64,000 nt of DNA from Brachybacterium sacelli (GCF_017876545.1 NZ_JAGIOD010000001.1:2480001-2544000), one strand, 5' to 3'. Counted from the first letter of the stretch, positions 35,421 to 44,533 are shown. A program made the numbers and translations. The notes: generated by a model from the sequence alone, not told the origin.

Positions 35421-35486
35421 GTGCCTCGCCACTGTGGGATAACGCCGAGGCACGGAGTGTCGCATGGGTCGTGCCTCATGTGCCTT
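35421..35486. repeat. Subterminal repeats near the tnpA end
   Basis: GTGCCTC occurs at 35421-35427 and 35471-35477, its inverse GAGGCAC at 35447-35453, and a near copy GTGCCTT at 35480-35486. They lie between tnpA and the right terminus and could be recombinase-binding sites or the tnpA control region. Confidence 0.5.
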
Positions 35487-35511
35487 GGCATGATGGTCAG
35501 AGTGCAGATAA

Positions 35512-35517
35512 CCCGCA
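35512..35517. repeat. Right junction core hexamer CCCGCA
   Basis: This is the second copy of the hexamer flanking the element. It is directly preceded by the terminal AGATAA (35506-35511). In the nuclease frame it is read as part of ACC CGC AAC (Thr-Arg-Asn). Confidence 0.75.
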
Positions 35518-35945
35518 ACGACATCCTCACGCGCGACCTCAGCAGCGAGGAGTACGAACCGGGCACCGGAGACTGCGAGGTCATCGTCGGCGTCCTGAAC
35601 GACCCGTACTCCGGCGACGTCATCGAGTTCGAGAAGTCCGAGGGCTCCTCGCAGATCGACATCGACCACATCGTGCCCCTCGGGGCCGCCTGGGACGCCG
35701 GGGCCTCGGAGTGGACCGATGAGGAGCGCCTCGCCTATGCGAACGACCCCGAGGTGCTCGCGGCGGTGAACTCCTCGGACAACCGTTCGAAGTCCGACGC
35801 CACGATCGGGGAGTGGATGCCCGAGAACGAGGACGTCACCTGCCAGTACGCCTCGTCCTACGTGTCGGTCTCCGCGAAGTACGACCTCAGCATCTCCCCG
35901 GCCGACCACGACGTGCTCGAGGGGCTTCTCGCGCAGTGCGCCTGA
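35512..35945 (+). pseudogene. 3' half of the secreted DUF1524/HNH nuclease gene
   Basis: This continues the fragment at 29449-29737. The first restored residues are NDILTRDL, directly after the CDTR of the left half. The nuclease core is here: IDIDHIVPLGAAWDAG with the catalytic His, then YANDPEVLAAVNSSDNRSKSD. Two conserved cysteines (GDCEVIVG, DVTCQYA) probably form a disulphide. The half starts with the right-junction CCCGCA (35512-35517). The frame is open upstream into the element to 35421, but the product would lack the signal peptide. Confidence 0.88.
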
Positions 35946-35969
35946 GCCGGGGCCGCGGTGGCTGAGGGC

Positions 35970-36407
35970 TCACGCCGACTCGCACTGCGCCTTCAGCGTC
36001 GCGAGGTCCTCGGCGACGGCCGCCGCATCCTCCTCGAACTCGGCCTCGGTCATGGTGCCGCGACGCAGCGTGAAGACCACCTCGCAGCGCTCCTCCTCCA
36101 GAGGCATCACCCGTACCGGGTTCAGCACCGCCTCACCGGAGGGGAGCGTGACCGTGTGGTCGAGGACCCCGTAGGGGTTCTCCGGGACGAAGCTGACCAG
36201 CACCCGCCCCATCGGGGAGCTCATCGACCACTGCGAGACCTCGCGCTGGACCTCGCCGCCCGCGAGACCCGCCGCCCAGTGAGGGAGGTTGCGCGGGTCG
36301 GCCGCGTAGTCGTACACCGCGCGCCAGGGGCGCTCGATGACGACGTCGAGGTGGCGGGATGCGCCGGTGACGGCGCCGATGTCCGTGGGATCCGCGGAGT
36401 CGCTCAT
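35970..36407 (-). CDS. SRPBCC-domain protein
   Basis: A 145-residue single-domain START/polyketide-cyclase-like protein. It has SRHLDVVIERPWRAVYDYAADPRNLPHWAAG at the N-terminus and a C-terminal helix (AAAVAEDLATLKAQCE). Such proteins bind hydrophobic ligands or act as small-molecule cyclases, and no ligand is evident. Its ATG overlaps the epimerase stop by ATGA (36404-36407), so it is the second gene of an operon probably controlled by the TetR regulator at 37502. Confidence 0.82.
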   Translation of the reverse strand: MSDSADPTDIGAVTGASRHLDVVIERPWRAVYDYAADPRNLPHWAAGLAGGEVQREVSQWSMSSPMGRVLVSFVPENPYGVLDHTVTLPSGEAVLNPVRVMPLEEERCEVVFTLRRGTMTEAEFEEDAAAVAEDLATLKAQCESA

Positions 36408-37396
36408 GGCTGGACGCTAACAGGTGCGGCCCCGGATCCCTTCTGCACGTCGGCCTCCTGCGCGGACCGGGCTCGCTCGACGGTCTGTCGGACGGCCTCC
36501 TCCCAGTTCGTCGGCACCAGGGACTCCTCGAGCTCGAGGATCCCGGGGCGCATCACGCACGGCGCATACCAGAGCCCGGAGATCCCGTGGAGCTCGCGGG
36601 CGAAGGTGTTGACGCTCGCGGCCGCTCGCACCGCGAGGCGGGGGACCCGCAGCGGCCGGCGGGGCCGATGCCCGGTCAGCGCGGCGATCTCGGTGAGCAG
36701 CTCCCGCTGGGTCCGGGCCGGGGCCGACGGGGCGTGGAGCACGGCGTCACCGGCAGCTGCGGTCAGCCTTTCGGCGTGACGCGCGGTGTGGAGCATCGCG
36801 GCGGCGAGGTCCGGGATGTGGGTCAGGGTGTGCGGTGCGGCCGGATCGCCGAAGATGATCGGCCGGGAGCGGGCGAGGGCCGGCTCGATCAGCAGGGCGC
36901 TGGCGACCGCCGAGCCGGTGCCGACGGCGGTGGGGCCGATGAGGTCCGAGGCGACGACGCTGAGGGTGCGTGCGGGATGCGCCCGACGTTGGGCGAGCAG
37001 GTCGATGCGGACCTCGCCCTTCGCATCCCGCGGGGACGGCGCGGCGCCCTCGGTCAGGTCGGAGGCCTCGCCCTGGAATCCGTACAGCGACTCCGGGAAG
37101 ACCACGGGGACACCGCGCTCCGCGGCGACATCCAGCACGGCCCTCTCCCGCGGAGGGAGCTCTCGGCGCCAGACGCGGGCGTCGTAGACCGAGTGGAAGC
37201 CGGCGTGGATCGCTTCGGCCCCCTCGGACGCCTCGGCGAGCGCGGAGGGGTCCAGGACGTCACCGGTGACGCGTCGGACGCCCGGGGCGAGCTGCTGGGG
37301 CGTGCGGCGCAGCACGGTGACGGTGTCGCCGTCCGCCAGGGTGCGCTCTATGAGGGCGCGACCGATCTGTCCTTCGCCGATGACCAGGTGATGCAT
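36404..37396 (-). CDS. NAD(P)-dependent epimerase/dehydratase-like (SDR) protein
   Basis: A 330-residue atypical SDR. The Rossmann start reads MHHLVIGEGQIGRALIE (GxGxxG), followed by RVTGDVLDPSAL and VVFPESLYGFQGEA, where a Tyr replaces the usual YxxxK layout. GGAGGG precedes the ATG at 37396. It is divergent from a TetR regulator, with duplicated palindromes between them. Together these suggest a small inducible detoxification or redox operon with the SRPBCC gene. The substrate is unknown. Confidence 0.82.
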   Translation of the reverse strand: MHHLVIGEGQIGRALIERTLADGDTVTVLRRTPQQLAPGVRRVTGDVLDPSALAEASEGAEAIHAGFHSVYDARVWRRELPPRERAVLDVAAERGVPVVFPESLYGFQGEASDLTEGAAPSPRDAKGEVRIDLLAQRRAHPARTLSVVASDLIGPTAVGTGSAVASALLIEPALARSRPIIFGDPAAPHTLTHIPDLAAAMLHTARHAERLTAAAGDAVLHAPSAPARTQRELLTEIAALTGHRPRRPLRVPRLAVRAAASVNTFARELHGISGLWYAPCVMRPGILELEESLVPTNWEEAVRQTVERARSAQEADVQKGSGAAPVSVQP

Positions 37397-37414
37397 GGGG
37401 ACCCTCCAAAAGGT

Positions 37415-37479
37415 GAGCAGTGCTCTCAGTTGTGGGAGCAGTGAACACCGCTCTCGCCCGTGCGTCAAGAGCAGTGCTC
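37415..37479. promoter_or_regulatory. Two TetR-type operator palindromes
   Basis: GAGCAGTGCTC (palindromic around the central base) occurs at 37415-37425 and again at 37469-37479, both within the 105-base gap between the divergent epimerase and TetR genes. Each is followed by a TGTGGGAG-like tail. The second lies 22 bases before the TetR start, so autoregulation and control of the epimerase operon are both likely. Confidence 0.65.
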
Positions 37480-37501
37480 TCTTCTGTGGGAGGATGGCGG
37501 C

Positions 37502-38221
37502 ATGAGCCCAGGAGAGACCGGGAAGTGCCCGTCCACGCCGCGAGCCCTCGCCCGTGAGCAGACCATGCACCGCATCGTCGAGCTGGGGAACGCGCAGCTC
37601 GCCGAGCACGGCGCCGCCGAGCTCAGCGTGCGCGAGGTCGCCAGGGGCCTGGGCATGGTCTCCTCGGCGATCTACCGCTACGTGCGCAGCCGCGACGAGC
37701 TGCTGACCCTGCTGATCGTCGACGCCTACGAGGACCTCGCCGATACCGTGGAGGACGCCGTGGCGGGGGCCGGGGACCCACCGCGCGAGAAGTTCCTCGC
37801 CCTCGGCGCGGCGATGACGCGCTGGGCGCTCGAGCATCCGGAGCGGTGGACGCTGCTGTACGGAACCCCGGTGCGCGGGTACGACGCACCGGCCGAGACC
37901 ACGATCGCCCCCGGGATCCGCGTGATCGGGCACGTGCTCACCCTCGCGGCCGATGCCGCCGCGACGGGGACGGGCCCCTCCTCCGGCGCTGACCTCACGC
38001 CGGCCCCCGCCGTGACTGCGCTGCTCGAGGAGAACCTCCCCGAGTTCGACGTGGACACCGATCCCCTCACCGCGATGCGGGCCCTGGCGGTCTGGAGCAG
38101 CCTGGTCGGCATCATCAGCGCCCACGTCTTCGGTCAGCTCGGACCCGACGCGGTCGCCGTCGGCGAGGACCTCTTGGCGGGTCAGCTGCCGCTGCTCGCG
38201 GATCTGATCACAGCCCGCTGA
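37502..38221 (+). CDS. TetR family transcriptional regulator
   Basis: A 239-residue regulator. The helix-turn-helix is ELSVREVARGLGMVSSAIYRYVRSRDELL. The C-terminal WHG-type ligand domain includes FLALGAAMTRWALEHPERW and WSSLVGIISAHVFGQL. The start at 37502 (MSPGETG) is preceded by GGGAGG. It is divergent from the epimerase-SRPBCC operon and probably represses it. The inducer is unknown. Confidence 0.9.
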   Translation: MSPGETGKCPSTPRALAREQTMHRIVELGNAQLAEHGAAELSVREVARGLGMVSSAIYRYVRSRDELLTLLIVDAYEDLADTVEDAVAGAGDPPREKFLALGAAMTRWALEHPERWTLLYGTPVRGYDAPAETTIAPGIRVIGHVLTLAADAAATGTGPSSGADLTPAPAVTALLEENLPEFDVDTDPLTAMRALAVWSSLVGIISAHVFGQLGPDAVAVGEDLLAGQLPLLADLITAR

Positions 38222-38229
38222 GCCAGCTG

Positions 38230-38550
38230 TCAGCGACGCACCTCGTCCCCCTCGAGTGCCGCCAGGGCGGTGCGGGCGACCGAGTGCAGCGTCGCCGGTT
38301 CCCGGAGTCGGGCACGGTCGCCGAGCGGGGTCACGACCACCCAGCGGGCGGAGCCGCGCCGTCGCATCCGGCCGATCTCGATGCTGCGGCCCGTCGGCAG
38401 CGGGATCACCAGCGCCCCGCTGGGCCCGAGCTGCATCCGTCCCTCCAGCTCGGGGCGTCCCTGGACCAGGAGCGCGCGGATCCGCTCGCGCTCGAGCAGG
38501 GCGGGGTCGCCCGAGGCCGAGCGTGCGATCAGCGATCCGGTGGGAGTCAT
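38230..38550 (-). CDS. Small hypothetical protein
   Basis: This 106-residue soluble protein has no recognised domain. It is basic, with IRALLVQGRPELEGRMQLG and ARWVVVTPLGDRARLREPA. It is convergent with the TetR gene, 8 bases away, and lies 50 bases downstream of the phosphotransferase gene on the same strand. It could be a real gene, but the opposite strand is also open here. Confidence 0.5.
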   Translation of the reverse strand: MTPTGSLIARSASGDPALLERERIRALLVQGRPELEGRMQLGPSGALVIPLPTGRSIEIGRMRRRGSARWVVVTPLGDRARLREPATLHSVARTALAALEGDEVRR

Positions 38551-38600
38551 GCCCCGACGATAGGAAGGGGTCCCGACGGACGAGCAGGACCACCGGCGGT

Positions 38601-39374
38601 TCAGGCGGGGGAGGCGGGGTGCAGGGCTCGCCGCCAGAGTGACTCATGGCGGGCGACGTGATCGGCCGCGCGTCGCCAGTGGGCGCCGTGGCCTTCGAGG
38701 AACATCGTCCCCCACGGTTCCCGGCCGCTGCGGTGGGAGCTCTCCAGCAGGGAGTGCATCGCCTCGGTGCGCGCCGTCATCGCCTCCGGCAGCTGCGCCC
38801 GCAGCGCGGCGTCGGCGTCGTACCCGTCCACGAGCGCCGCCAGTCGCACGGCCGACTCTTCCGGCTCGGCCTCGGCGTCGTTGAGCGTGAAGGACTGCGC
38901 GGAGTAGGCGAGGTCCCACGAGCGACTGCTCGGCCCGGCTCCGTCCCAGTCGATGAACACCCAGCGCTCGCCGAGGAGCAGGTTCCAGGGGGCCAGGTCC
39001 CCGTGGCACACGAGATCCCCGGCGCCATCCGGCGTCGGGATCAGCGGATCCCATGGCGCCGGGGCCGACGGCGTGAAGCCCTCGCAGGCCTCGTGGATCC
39101 CGCGGATCAGCGCGCCCACCCGCGCGAGCTCGTCGAGGCTCAGGGCAGGGGAGTCCATGGCCAGCGGCCCGGGGACGAACTCGAGGACCTGACGCCCCCG
39201 GTCGTCGCGGCCCAGAGGCTCGGGCACGTCGACCCCGGCCGCGGCCACCGCGCGCATCAGCTCGTGCACCGCAGGCGTCGTCGGCTCCCACGGCTTGCGC
39301 ACCGTGTTCCCGACGCGGACCACGCCGGCGGTCGCGTTGCCACCGGTCAGGTGCTGCTCGGGCTTCGACATCAT
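38601..39374 (-). CDS. Aminoglycoside phosphotransferase-fold kinase
   Basis: A 257-residue APH-fold protein. Key motifs are a short N-lobe (GVVRVGNTVRKPW, with Lys), catalytic CHGDLAPWNLLL (HGDxxxxN), and FIDWDGAGPSSRSWDLAY with the metal-binding Asp. Relatives phosphorylate aminoglycosides, macrolides or small metabolites; the substrate is not readable. Two adjacent ATGs (39374, 39371) are possible. It is divergent from a methyltransferase gene starting at 39410. Confidence 0.85.
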   Translation of the reverse strand: MMSKPEQHLTGGNATAGVVRVGNTVRKPWEPTTPAVHELMRAVAAAGVDVPEPLGRDDRGRQVLEFVPGPLAMDSPALSLDELARVGALIRGIHEACEGFTPSAPAPWDPLIPTPDGAGDLVCHGDLAPWNLLLGERWVFIDWDGAGPSSRSWDLAYSAQSFTLNDAEAEPEESAVRLAALVDGYDADAALRAQLPEAMTARTEAMHSLLESSHRSGREPWGTMFLEGHGAHWRRAADHVARHESLWRRALHPASPA

Positions 39375-39409
39375 GCTCAGACAGTAGCCGCCTGCGTAGT
39401 CTGAACACC

Positions 39410-40000
39410 ATGACGGTCACCGCGGCCTACGCCACCCGCGCCCAGGAGTACGCCGAGCTGCTCGGGACGCTCGAGGCGACGACCCCCGCGGATCGGCGTC
39501 GGATCGAGACCTGGGCCGACGGAGCCGACGGGCCCCTCCTGGACCTCGGCTGCGGGCCGGGCCACTGGACGGCGCACCTGGCCTCACTCGGGCACGACGT
39601 CCACGGCGTGGATCCGGTGGAGGAGTTCGTGGCGATCGCCCGCCGCCGGTATCCCGAGGTCCGGTACCACCTCGGGGCCCTCGAGGGCCTGCGTCGTCGC
39701 CGGGACTCCTACGGAGGCATCCTCGCCTGGTACTCGCTGATCCACCTGCCGCCCGCGGAGGTCCCGGGCGCGCTCGCGGTGCTGCACGGTGCGCTGCGGC
39801 CGACGGGAACACTGCTGCTCGGGTTCTTCGACGGTCCTCGCCACGAAGAGTTCGACCACGCCGTCGCCCCCGCCCGGTTCTGGCCGTCGGGTGAGATGGT
39901 GACACTGCTCGAGCAGGCCGGCTTCGAGCGGCTCGAGGTCGAGCATCGACAGGACCCCGGCGCCAGGCCCCATGCCGCCATCGCCGCCCGCCGCTGTTGA
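39410..40000 (+). CDS. Class I SAM-dependent methyltransferase
   Basis: A 196-residue protein with motif I LLDLGCGPGHWTAHLA, an acidic residue in VHGVDPVEEFV, motif IV-like ILAWYSLIHLPP, and LRPTGTLLLGFFDG. It is similar to small UbiE/TehB-type methyltransferases. The substrate is unknown. A further methyltransferase gene follows 42 bases downstream. Confidence 0.83.
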   Translation: MTVTAAYATRAQEYAELLGTLEATTPADRRRIETWADGADGPLLDLGCGPGHWTAHLASLGHDVHGVDPVEEFVAIARRRYPEVRYHLGALEGLRRRRDSYGGILAWYSLIHLPPAEVPGALAVLHGALRPTGTLLLGFFDGPRHEEFDHAVAPARFWPSGEMVTLLEQAGFERLEVEHRQDPGARPHAAIAARRC

Positions 40001-40042
40001 CCTGACCCCGGCGCGAGTGGCGCGGTGACTAGGCTGACGACC

Positions 40043-40822
40043 ATGGTGCAGCGCACATCCGACGGCAGCGCAGGTGACGCGGACTACGGGGAGATCGGCG
40101 GTTCGTACTCGAGATACCGGCGCCCCGATCCGAGGATCGCCGGCGCGCTCACCGAGGCGCTCGGGGACGCGCGCACCGTGCTGAACGTCGGCGCGGGGGC
40201 CGGCTCCTACGAACCCTCGACCCGCGCTGTGACCGCCGTGGAGCCCTCGGCCGCCATGCGCGCACAGCGCCCCTCGCATCTCCCCTCCGCCGTGGAGGCG
40301 ACCGCCGAGCAGCTGCCCTTCGCGGATGATTCCTTCGATGCCGCGATGACCACCTTCAGCGTGCACCAGTGGCAGGACGTCACCGCCGGCCTGCGTGAGC
40401 TGCGTCGGGTGACGCGCGGTCCGGTCGTGATCCTCACCTGCGATCCTGCGCTGGTGGAGCGCTTCTGGCTCACTGACTACGCCCCCGAGGTGACGGCCAC
40501 CGAGGCGCGCCGCTACCCGGGGCTCGACGTGCTCGATGCGGGCCTCGGCGGCGGCACCGTGAGCCGCCCCGTCCTGATCCCGCTGGATTGCAGCGACGGC
40601 TTCCATGAGGCCTATTACGGCAGGCCCGAGTTGCTGCTGGACCCGGATGCGCGGCTGTCCTGCTCCGCCTGGAGCTTCGTCGAGGACAGGGTCCGGGAGC
40701 GGTTCGTGCGGGATCTGACCGCGGATCTCGACTCCGGGGCCTGGGACAGGCGTCACGGGCACCTGCGCGGCCGGCCCGAGTACGAGGGATCACTGGTGCT
40801 CGTGCTCTCGGAGCCCCGATGA
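40043..40822 (+). CDS. Class I SAM-dependent methyltransferase
   Basis: The product has 259 residues. Motif I is TVLNVGAGAGSYEPS, followed by AVEPSAAM and a UbiE-like AEQLPFADDSFDAAMTTFSV. LRELRRVTRGPVVILTCDP is post-III. The second half is less conserved. It starts at 40043 (MVQRTS); an upstream in-frame GTG at 40025 is less likely. Its stop overlaps the ATG of the P-loop kinase gene by ATGA (40819-40822). Confidence 0.83.
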   Translation: MVQRTSDGSAGDADYGEIGGSYSRYRRPDPRIAGALTEALGDARTVLNVGAGAGSYEPSTRAVTAVEPSAAMRAQRPSHLPSAVEATAEQLPFADDSFDAAMTTFSVHQWQDVTAGLRELRRVTRGPVVILTCDPALVERFWLTDYAPEVTATEARRYPGLDVLDAGLGGGTVSRPVLIPLDCSDGFHEAYYGRPELLLDPDARLSCSAWSFVEDRVRERFVRDLTADLDSGAWDRRHGHLRGRPEYEGSLVLVLSEPR

Positions 40823-41415
40823 GACCCGCAGCGGACGCGGCGCCCACCTTCCTGCTGCTCAACGGAGCCCCGGGCAGCGGGAAATCCACCCTCGCCGCGC
40901 TGCTCGCCGCCGAGCGACCGCTCGCCCTCGCGCTGGACATCGACATGATCAAGCATGCGCTCGGCGGGTGGGAGCAGGACCTGCAGGAATCCGGGCTGCA
41001 GGCTCGCCGCCTGGCCCTCGCGACGATCCGACAGCACCTGGGCGACGGGCACGACGTCGTCGTCGGCCAGTACCTCGCGCGCACGCCCTTCCTCGAGGAG
41101 CTCGAACTGCTCACCGCGGAGTGCGGGGCACGCTTCGTCGAGGTCGCCCTGATCCTCGATGCGCACACCCTCGCCGAGCGCCTCCGCACACGGCGACAGA
41201 CGCCCGACCGTGCCGAGCAAGCGGCCAACGACCGCTTCGTCGGCCCCGAGGACGCGGCCGAGCTCGCGGCAGCGATCGAGCAGGTCCTCACGCAGCGTCC
41301 ACACGCGCGGCGCATCGACGCGCGGGGAAGCCGGGAGGACGTCCTGCGGCAGGTGCGAGGCCTGCTCAGCGGAGAGGAGGCAGCAGCGCCGCGGCCAGCT
41401 GCCGGGGACGGCTGA
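40819..41415 (+). CDS. P-loop AAA-type kinase
   Basis: A 198-residue P-loop protein with FLLLNGAPGSGKSTLAALLA (Walker A), an acidic LALDIDMIKHALGGWEQD segment, and a lid-like region RLRTRRQTPDRAEQ. The size and layout resemble gluconate, shikimate or zeta-type kinases. It is probably a small-metabolite kinase coupled to the preceding methyltransferase. It is convergent with ilvD. Confidence 0.8.
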   Translation: MRPAADAAPTFLLLNGAPGSGKSTLAALLAAERPLALALDIDMIKHALGGWEQDLQESGLQARRLALATIRQHLGDGHDVVVGQYLARTPFLEELELLTAECGARFVEVALILDAHTLAERLRTRRQTPDRAEQAANDRFVGPEDAAELAAAIEQVLTQRPHARRIDARGSREDVLRQVRGLLSGEEAAAPRPAAGDG

Positions 41416-41505
41416 GCGCCACGCAGTGGCGGCCGAGGATCTCCTCGACGTCGGGCCCCGGCCTCTCGCGGGCGATCCGGGGCTGGAACGCCTGCTCGGC
41501 CGATC

Positions 41506-43227
41506 TCAGTCCCCGAGGACGGCGCCGGTGGATGCGGACTTCACGAGCTTCACGTACTTGCCCAGCACGCCCTTGGTGAACTTCGGCGGCAGAGGTTCCC
41601 AGCCCTCGCGCCGGGCGGCGAACTCCTCCTCGTCGACCAGCAGGTCCAGGGCGCCGCTGCCCACGTCCAGCCGGATCCGATCGCCGTCGCGCACGAGGGC
41701 GATGGGTCCGCCGTCGACCGCCTCCGGGGCGATGTGGCCGACGCACAGTCCCGTGGTGCCGCCGGAGAAGCGGCCGTCGGTCATCAGCAGCACGTCCTTG
41801 CCCAGGCCCGCGCCCTTGATCGCGCCGGTGATCGAGAGCATCTCGCGCATGCCGGGCCCGCCCTTGGGGCCCTCGTAGCGGATCACGACCACGTCGCCGT
41901 GGGTGATGGTGCCGTCGTTGAGGGCCTCCATCGCGTGCTGCTCCCGCTCGAACACGCGCGCGGTGCCCTCGAAGACGTCCTCCTCGAAGCCTGCGGACTT
42001 CACCACGGCACCCTCGGGGGCGAGGGACCCGCGCAGGATGGTGATCCCGCCGGTGGGGGCGATCGGCGCGGAGGCCGGCCGCAGCACGGACCCGTCGGCC
42101 GGGCGCGGCGCCAGCACCTCGAGGTTCTCTGCGACCGTGCGCCCGGTGACGGTCAGGCAGTCCCCGTCCAGCAACCCCTCGTCCAGCAGCGTCTTCATCA
42201 CCACCTGGATGCCGCCGACGTGGTCGACGTCGTTCATGACGTACCGGCCGTACGGCTTGAGATCGGCGAGGTGGGGGACCTTCGCGCCGATGCGCGCGAA
42301 GTCCTCGAGGGTGAGGTCGACGTCGGCCTCGTGGGCGATGGCGAGGAGGTGGAGCACGGCGTTGGTGGAGCCGCCGAAGGCCTGCACCACGGCGATCGCG
42401 TTCTCGAAGGCCGCCTTGGTCATGACGTCGTGCGTGGTGATCCCCTGGCGGAGCATGCCCACCACCGCCTCCCCGGCGCGGCGGGAGTCGGCATCGCGGC
42501 GGCGATCAGCCGACGGGGGAGTGGCCGAGCCGGGGATCGACATCCCCATCGCCTCCGCCACGGTCGACATGGTGTTGGCGGTGTAGTACCCGCCGCAGGC
42601 ACCCTCTCCCGGGCAGATCGAGCGCTCGATGCGGCCCACGTCCTCCCGGCTCATCAGCCCGCGGGCGCACGCCCCGACCGCTTCGAAGCCGTCGATGAGG
42701 GTGACGTCCTTCTCGGAGCCGTCGGTGAGGGTGACGCGGCCCGGCATGATCGTGCCCGCATAGACGAACACGCTGGCCAGGTCCAGGCGGGCGGCAGCCA
42801 TGAGCATGCCCGGCAGGGACTTGTCGCAGCCGGCCAGCAGCACCGAGCCGTCGAGCCGCTCCGCCTGGATCACGGTCTCGACGCTGTCGGCGATGAGATC
42901 GCGGGAGACCAGCGAGTAGTGCATGCCGTCGTGACCCATGGAGATTCCGTCGGAGACCGAGATGGTGCCGAACTGCAGGGGGTACCCACCGCCGGCATGG
43001 ACGCCGTCCTTCGCCGCCTGGGCCAGCCGATCCAGCGAGAGGTTGCACGGCGTGATCTCGTTCCACGAGCTCGCGATCCCGATCTGGGGCTTGGCCCAGT
43101 CCTCGTCCCCCATGCCCACCGCGCGCAGCATCCCGCGGGAGGCGGTGGCCCCGAGGCCGTCGGTGACCTGGCGGCTGCGCGGCTTGATGTCGGGTCCAGG
43201 AGCAGGGGCGGAGGTGTCGTCGTTCAT
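41506..43227 (-). CDS. ilvD: Dihydroxy-acid dehydratase
   Basis: A 573-residue enzyme of full length. It dehydrates 2,3-dihydroxy acids to 2-keto acids in valine, isoleucine and leucine synthesis. The iron-sulphur cysteines are visible in [21 protein letters not shown], and [14 protein letters not shown]. The C-terminal part has [21 protein letters not shown]. The ATG at 43227 is the first good start. No other branched-chain genes lie nearby; its neighbours are a P-loop kinase gene (convergent) and lldD (same strand, 49 bases upstream). Confidence 0.96.
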   Translation of the reverse strand: MNDDTSAPAPGPDIKPRSRQVTDGLGATASRGMLRAVGMGDEDWAKPQIGIASSWNEITPCNLSLDRLAQAAKDGVHAGGGYPLQFGTISVSDGISMGHDGMHYSLVSRDLIADSVETVIQAERLDGSVLLAGCDKSLPGMLMAAARLDLASVFVYAGTIMPGRVTLTDGSEKDVTLIDGFEAVGACARGLMSREDVGRIERSICPGEGACGGYYTANTMSTVAEAMGMSIPGSATPPSADRRRDADSRRAGEAVVGMLRQGITTHDVMTKAAFENAIAVVQAFGGSTNAVLHLLAIAHEADVDLTLEDFARIGAKVPHLADLKPYGRYVMNDVDHVGGIQVVMKTLLDEGLLDGDCLTVTGRTVAENLEVLAPRPADGSVLRPASAPIAPTGGITILRGSLAPEGAVVKSAGFEEDVFEGTARVFEREQHAMEALNDGTITHGDVVVIRYEGPKGGPGMREMLSITGAIKGAGLGKDVLLMTDGRFSGGTTGLCVGHIAPEAVDGGPIALVRDGDRIRLDVGSGALDLLVDEEEFAARREGWEPLPPKFTKGVLGKYVKLVKSASTGAVLGD

Positions 43228-43276
43228 GGCCCGACCCTATGCCTCGACCTCGCACGGGTGGAAGGGACTGCGCCGT

Positions 43277-44533
43277 TCAGAGCACGGACCGGTCGTGCCC
43301 CGTGCCGAGACGGACGTAGCGGCTGAGCTGGGTGACGTGCTCCGGACCGAGATCCTGGAGGGTCGGGACCTGCAGCAGCTTCATGGTCCGCTCCACCTGC
43401 TCGGCGAGGATACGGATCGCCCGGTCGACGCCGGCCCGGCCACCGGCCATCAGGCCGTAGAGATAGGCCCGGCCGATGAGGGTGAAGTCGGCGCCCAGGG
43501 CGATCGCGGCGACGATGTCGGCCCCGCTGCGGATGCCGGTGTCCAGGATGATCTCGACGTCCTTGCCGACCTCGCGAGACACCTCCGGCAGCAGGTGGAA
43601 GGGAACCGGTGCCCGGTCGAGCTGACGACCGCCATGGTTGGACAGCCCGATCGCGTCCACCCCGAGGTCGGCGAGCCTCTTCGCGTCCTCGACGGTCTGG
43701 ACCCCCTTGACGGCCAGCTTGCCCGGCCACATCGCACGGATCTCCGCGAGATCCTCGAAGCTGATCGTCGGGTCCATCGCGGAGTCGATCAACTCGCCGA
43801 CGGTGCCGCCGGTGGAGGAGAGGGAGGCGAACTCGAGCTTCGCCGTGGTCAGGAAGTCCCACCACCACCAGGGCCGGGGGAGGGCGTCGAGCACGGTGCC
43901 CAGGCTCAGCTGGGGAGGGATCGAGAATCCGTTGCGCGTATCGCGCAGGCGCGCCCCGCCCACCGGGGTGTCGACCGTGAAGAACAGGGTGTCGTAGCCG
44001 GCTTTTGCCGCCCGCTCGACGAGACCGTAGGAGACCTCGCGCTGCCGCATCACGTACAGCTGGAACCAGTTGCGGCCCAGCGGGTTCGCGGCCTTGACGT
44101 CCTCGATCGAGGTGGTGCCGAGCGTGGAGAGGGTGAAGGGGATACCGGCGGCGCCGGCCGCGCCGGCACCCGCGGTCTCGCCCTCGGTCTGCATCAGGCG
44201 GGTGAAGCCCGTCGGGGCGATGCCGAAGGGCAGCGCGGAGCTGCCGCCGAGGATCTGGGCGGTGGTGTCCACCCGGGAGACGTCGTGCAGGATCGAGGGG
44301 TGGAACTCGATGTCCTCGAAGGCCTGCTCGGAGCGGCGCATCGAGATCTCACCCTCGGCGGCGCCGTCGGTGTAGTCGAAGGCCGCCGCCGGCGTGCGGC
44401 GCTTGGCGATCGTGCGCAGGTCATCGATCGTCAGCGCCGAGCCGAGGCGGCGGCGCCTGGCGTCGAGGTCGAACTTCTTGAACGTCATGAGCTCGAGGAG
44501 CTCGGCCGGCTGGGGGATCTGTCGCTGGACCAT
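43277..44533 (-). CDS. lldD: FMN-dependent L-lactate dehydrogenase
   Basis: A 418-residue member of the FMN-dependent alpha-hydroxy-acid oxidase family. [11 protein letters not shown], the substrate loop RNWFQLYV, the catalytic base in [13 protein letters not shown], and [19 protein letters not shown] (FMN phosphate) are all present. Quinone-linked lactate oxidation to pyruvate is inferred because lactate permease lies directly upstream on the same strand (64 bases apart) with an LldR-like regulator beyond. A lactate oxidase or mandelate role is less likely. Confidence 0.9.
   Translation of the reverse strand: MVQRQIPQPAELLELMTFKKFDLDARRRRLGSALTIDDLRTIAKRRTPAAAFDYTDGAAEGEISMRRSEQAFEDIEFHPSILHDVSRVDTTAQILGGSSALPFGIAPTGFTRLMQTEGETAGAGAAGAAGIPFTLSTLGTTSIEDVKAANPLGRNWFQLYVMRQREVSYGLVERAAKAGYDTLFFTVDTPVGGARLRDTRNGFSIPPQLSLGTVLDALPRPWWWWDFLTTAKLEFASLSSTGGTVGELIDSAMDPTISFEDLAEIRAMWPGKLAVKGVQTVEDAKRLADLGVDAIGLSNHGGRQLDRAPVPFHLLPEVSREVGKDVEIILDTGIRSGADIVAAIALGADFTLIGRAYLYGLMAGGRAGVDRAIRILAEQVERTMKLLQVPTLQDLGPEHVTQLSRYVRLGTGHDRSVL

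Larger units (their letters stand above)
29738..35511. mobile_element. Tn554-family transposon carrying an MFS exporter
   Basis: An element of 5774 bases inserted within the secreted HNH nuclease gene. Its right part holds tnpA (35407), tnpB and tnpC in that order on the minus strand, each overlapping the next by ATGA: the gene order and protein types of Tn554. One cargo gene (MFS exporter) is transcribed the opposite way. The termini are TTATCT at 29738-29743 and AGATAA at 35506-35511, an inverted hexamer, and each is flanked by CCCGCA. There is no target duplication beyond the core. The cargo and left part look less GC-rich than the host. All three transposition genes look intact, so the element may still be active. 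Confidence 0.88.

Noticed and set aside
29732..35517. Reading the element as a phage or an integrative conjugative element
   Set aside because: There are no structural, replication or conjugation genes, and the recombinase trio is that of Tn554.
36404..38647. A 747-codon minus-strand frame extending the epimerase gene upstream
   Set aside because: The extension runs through the TetR gene and the operator region. The ATG at 37396 with GGAGGG gives a normal SDR length.
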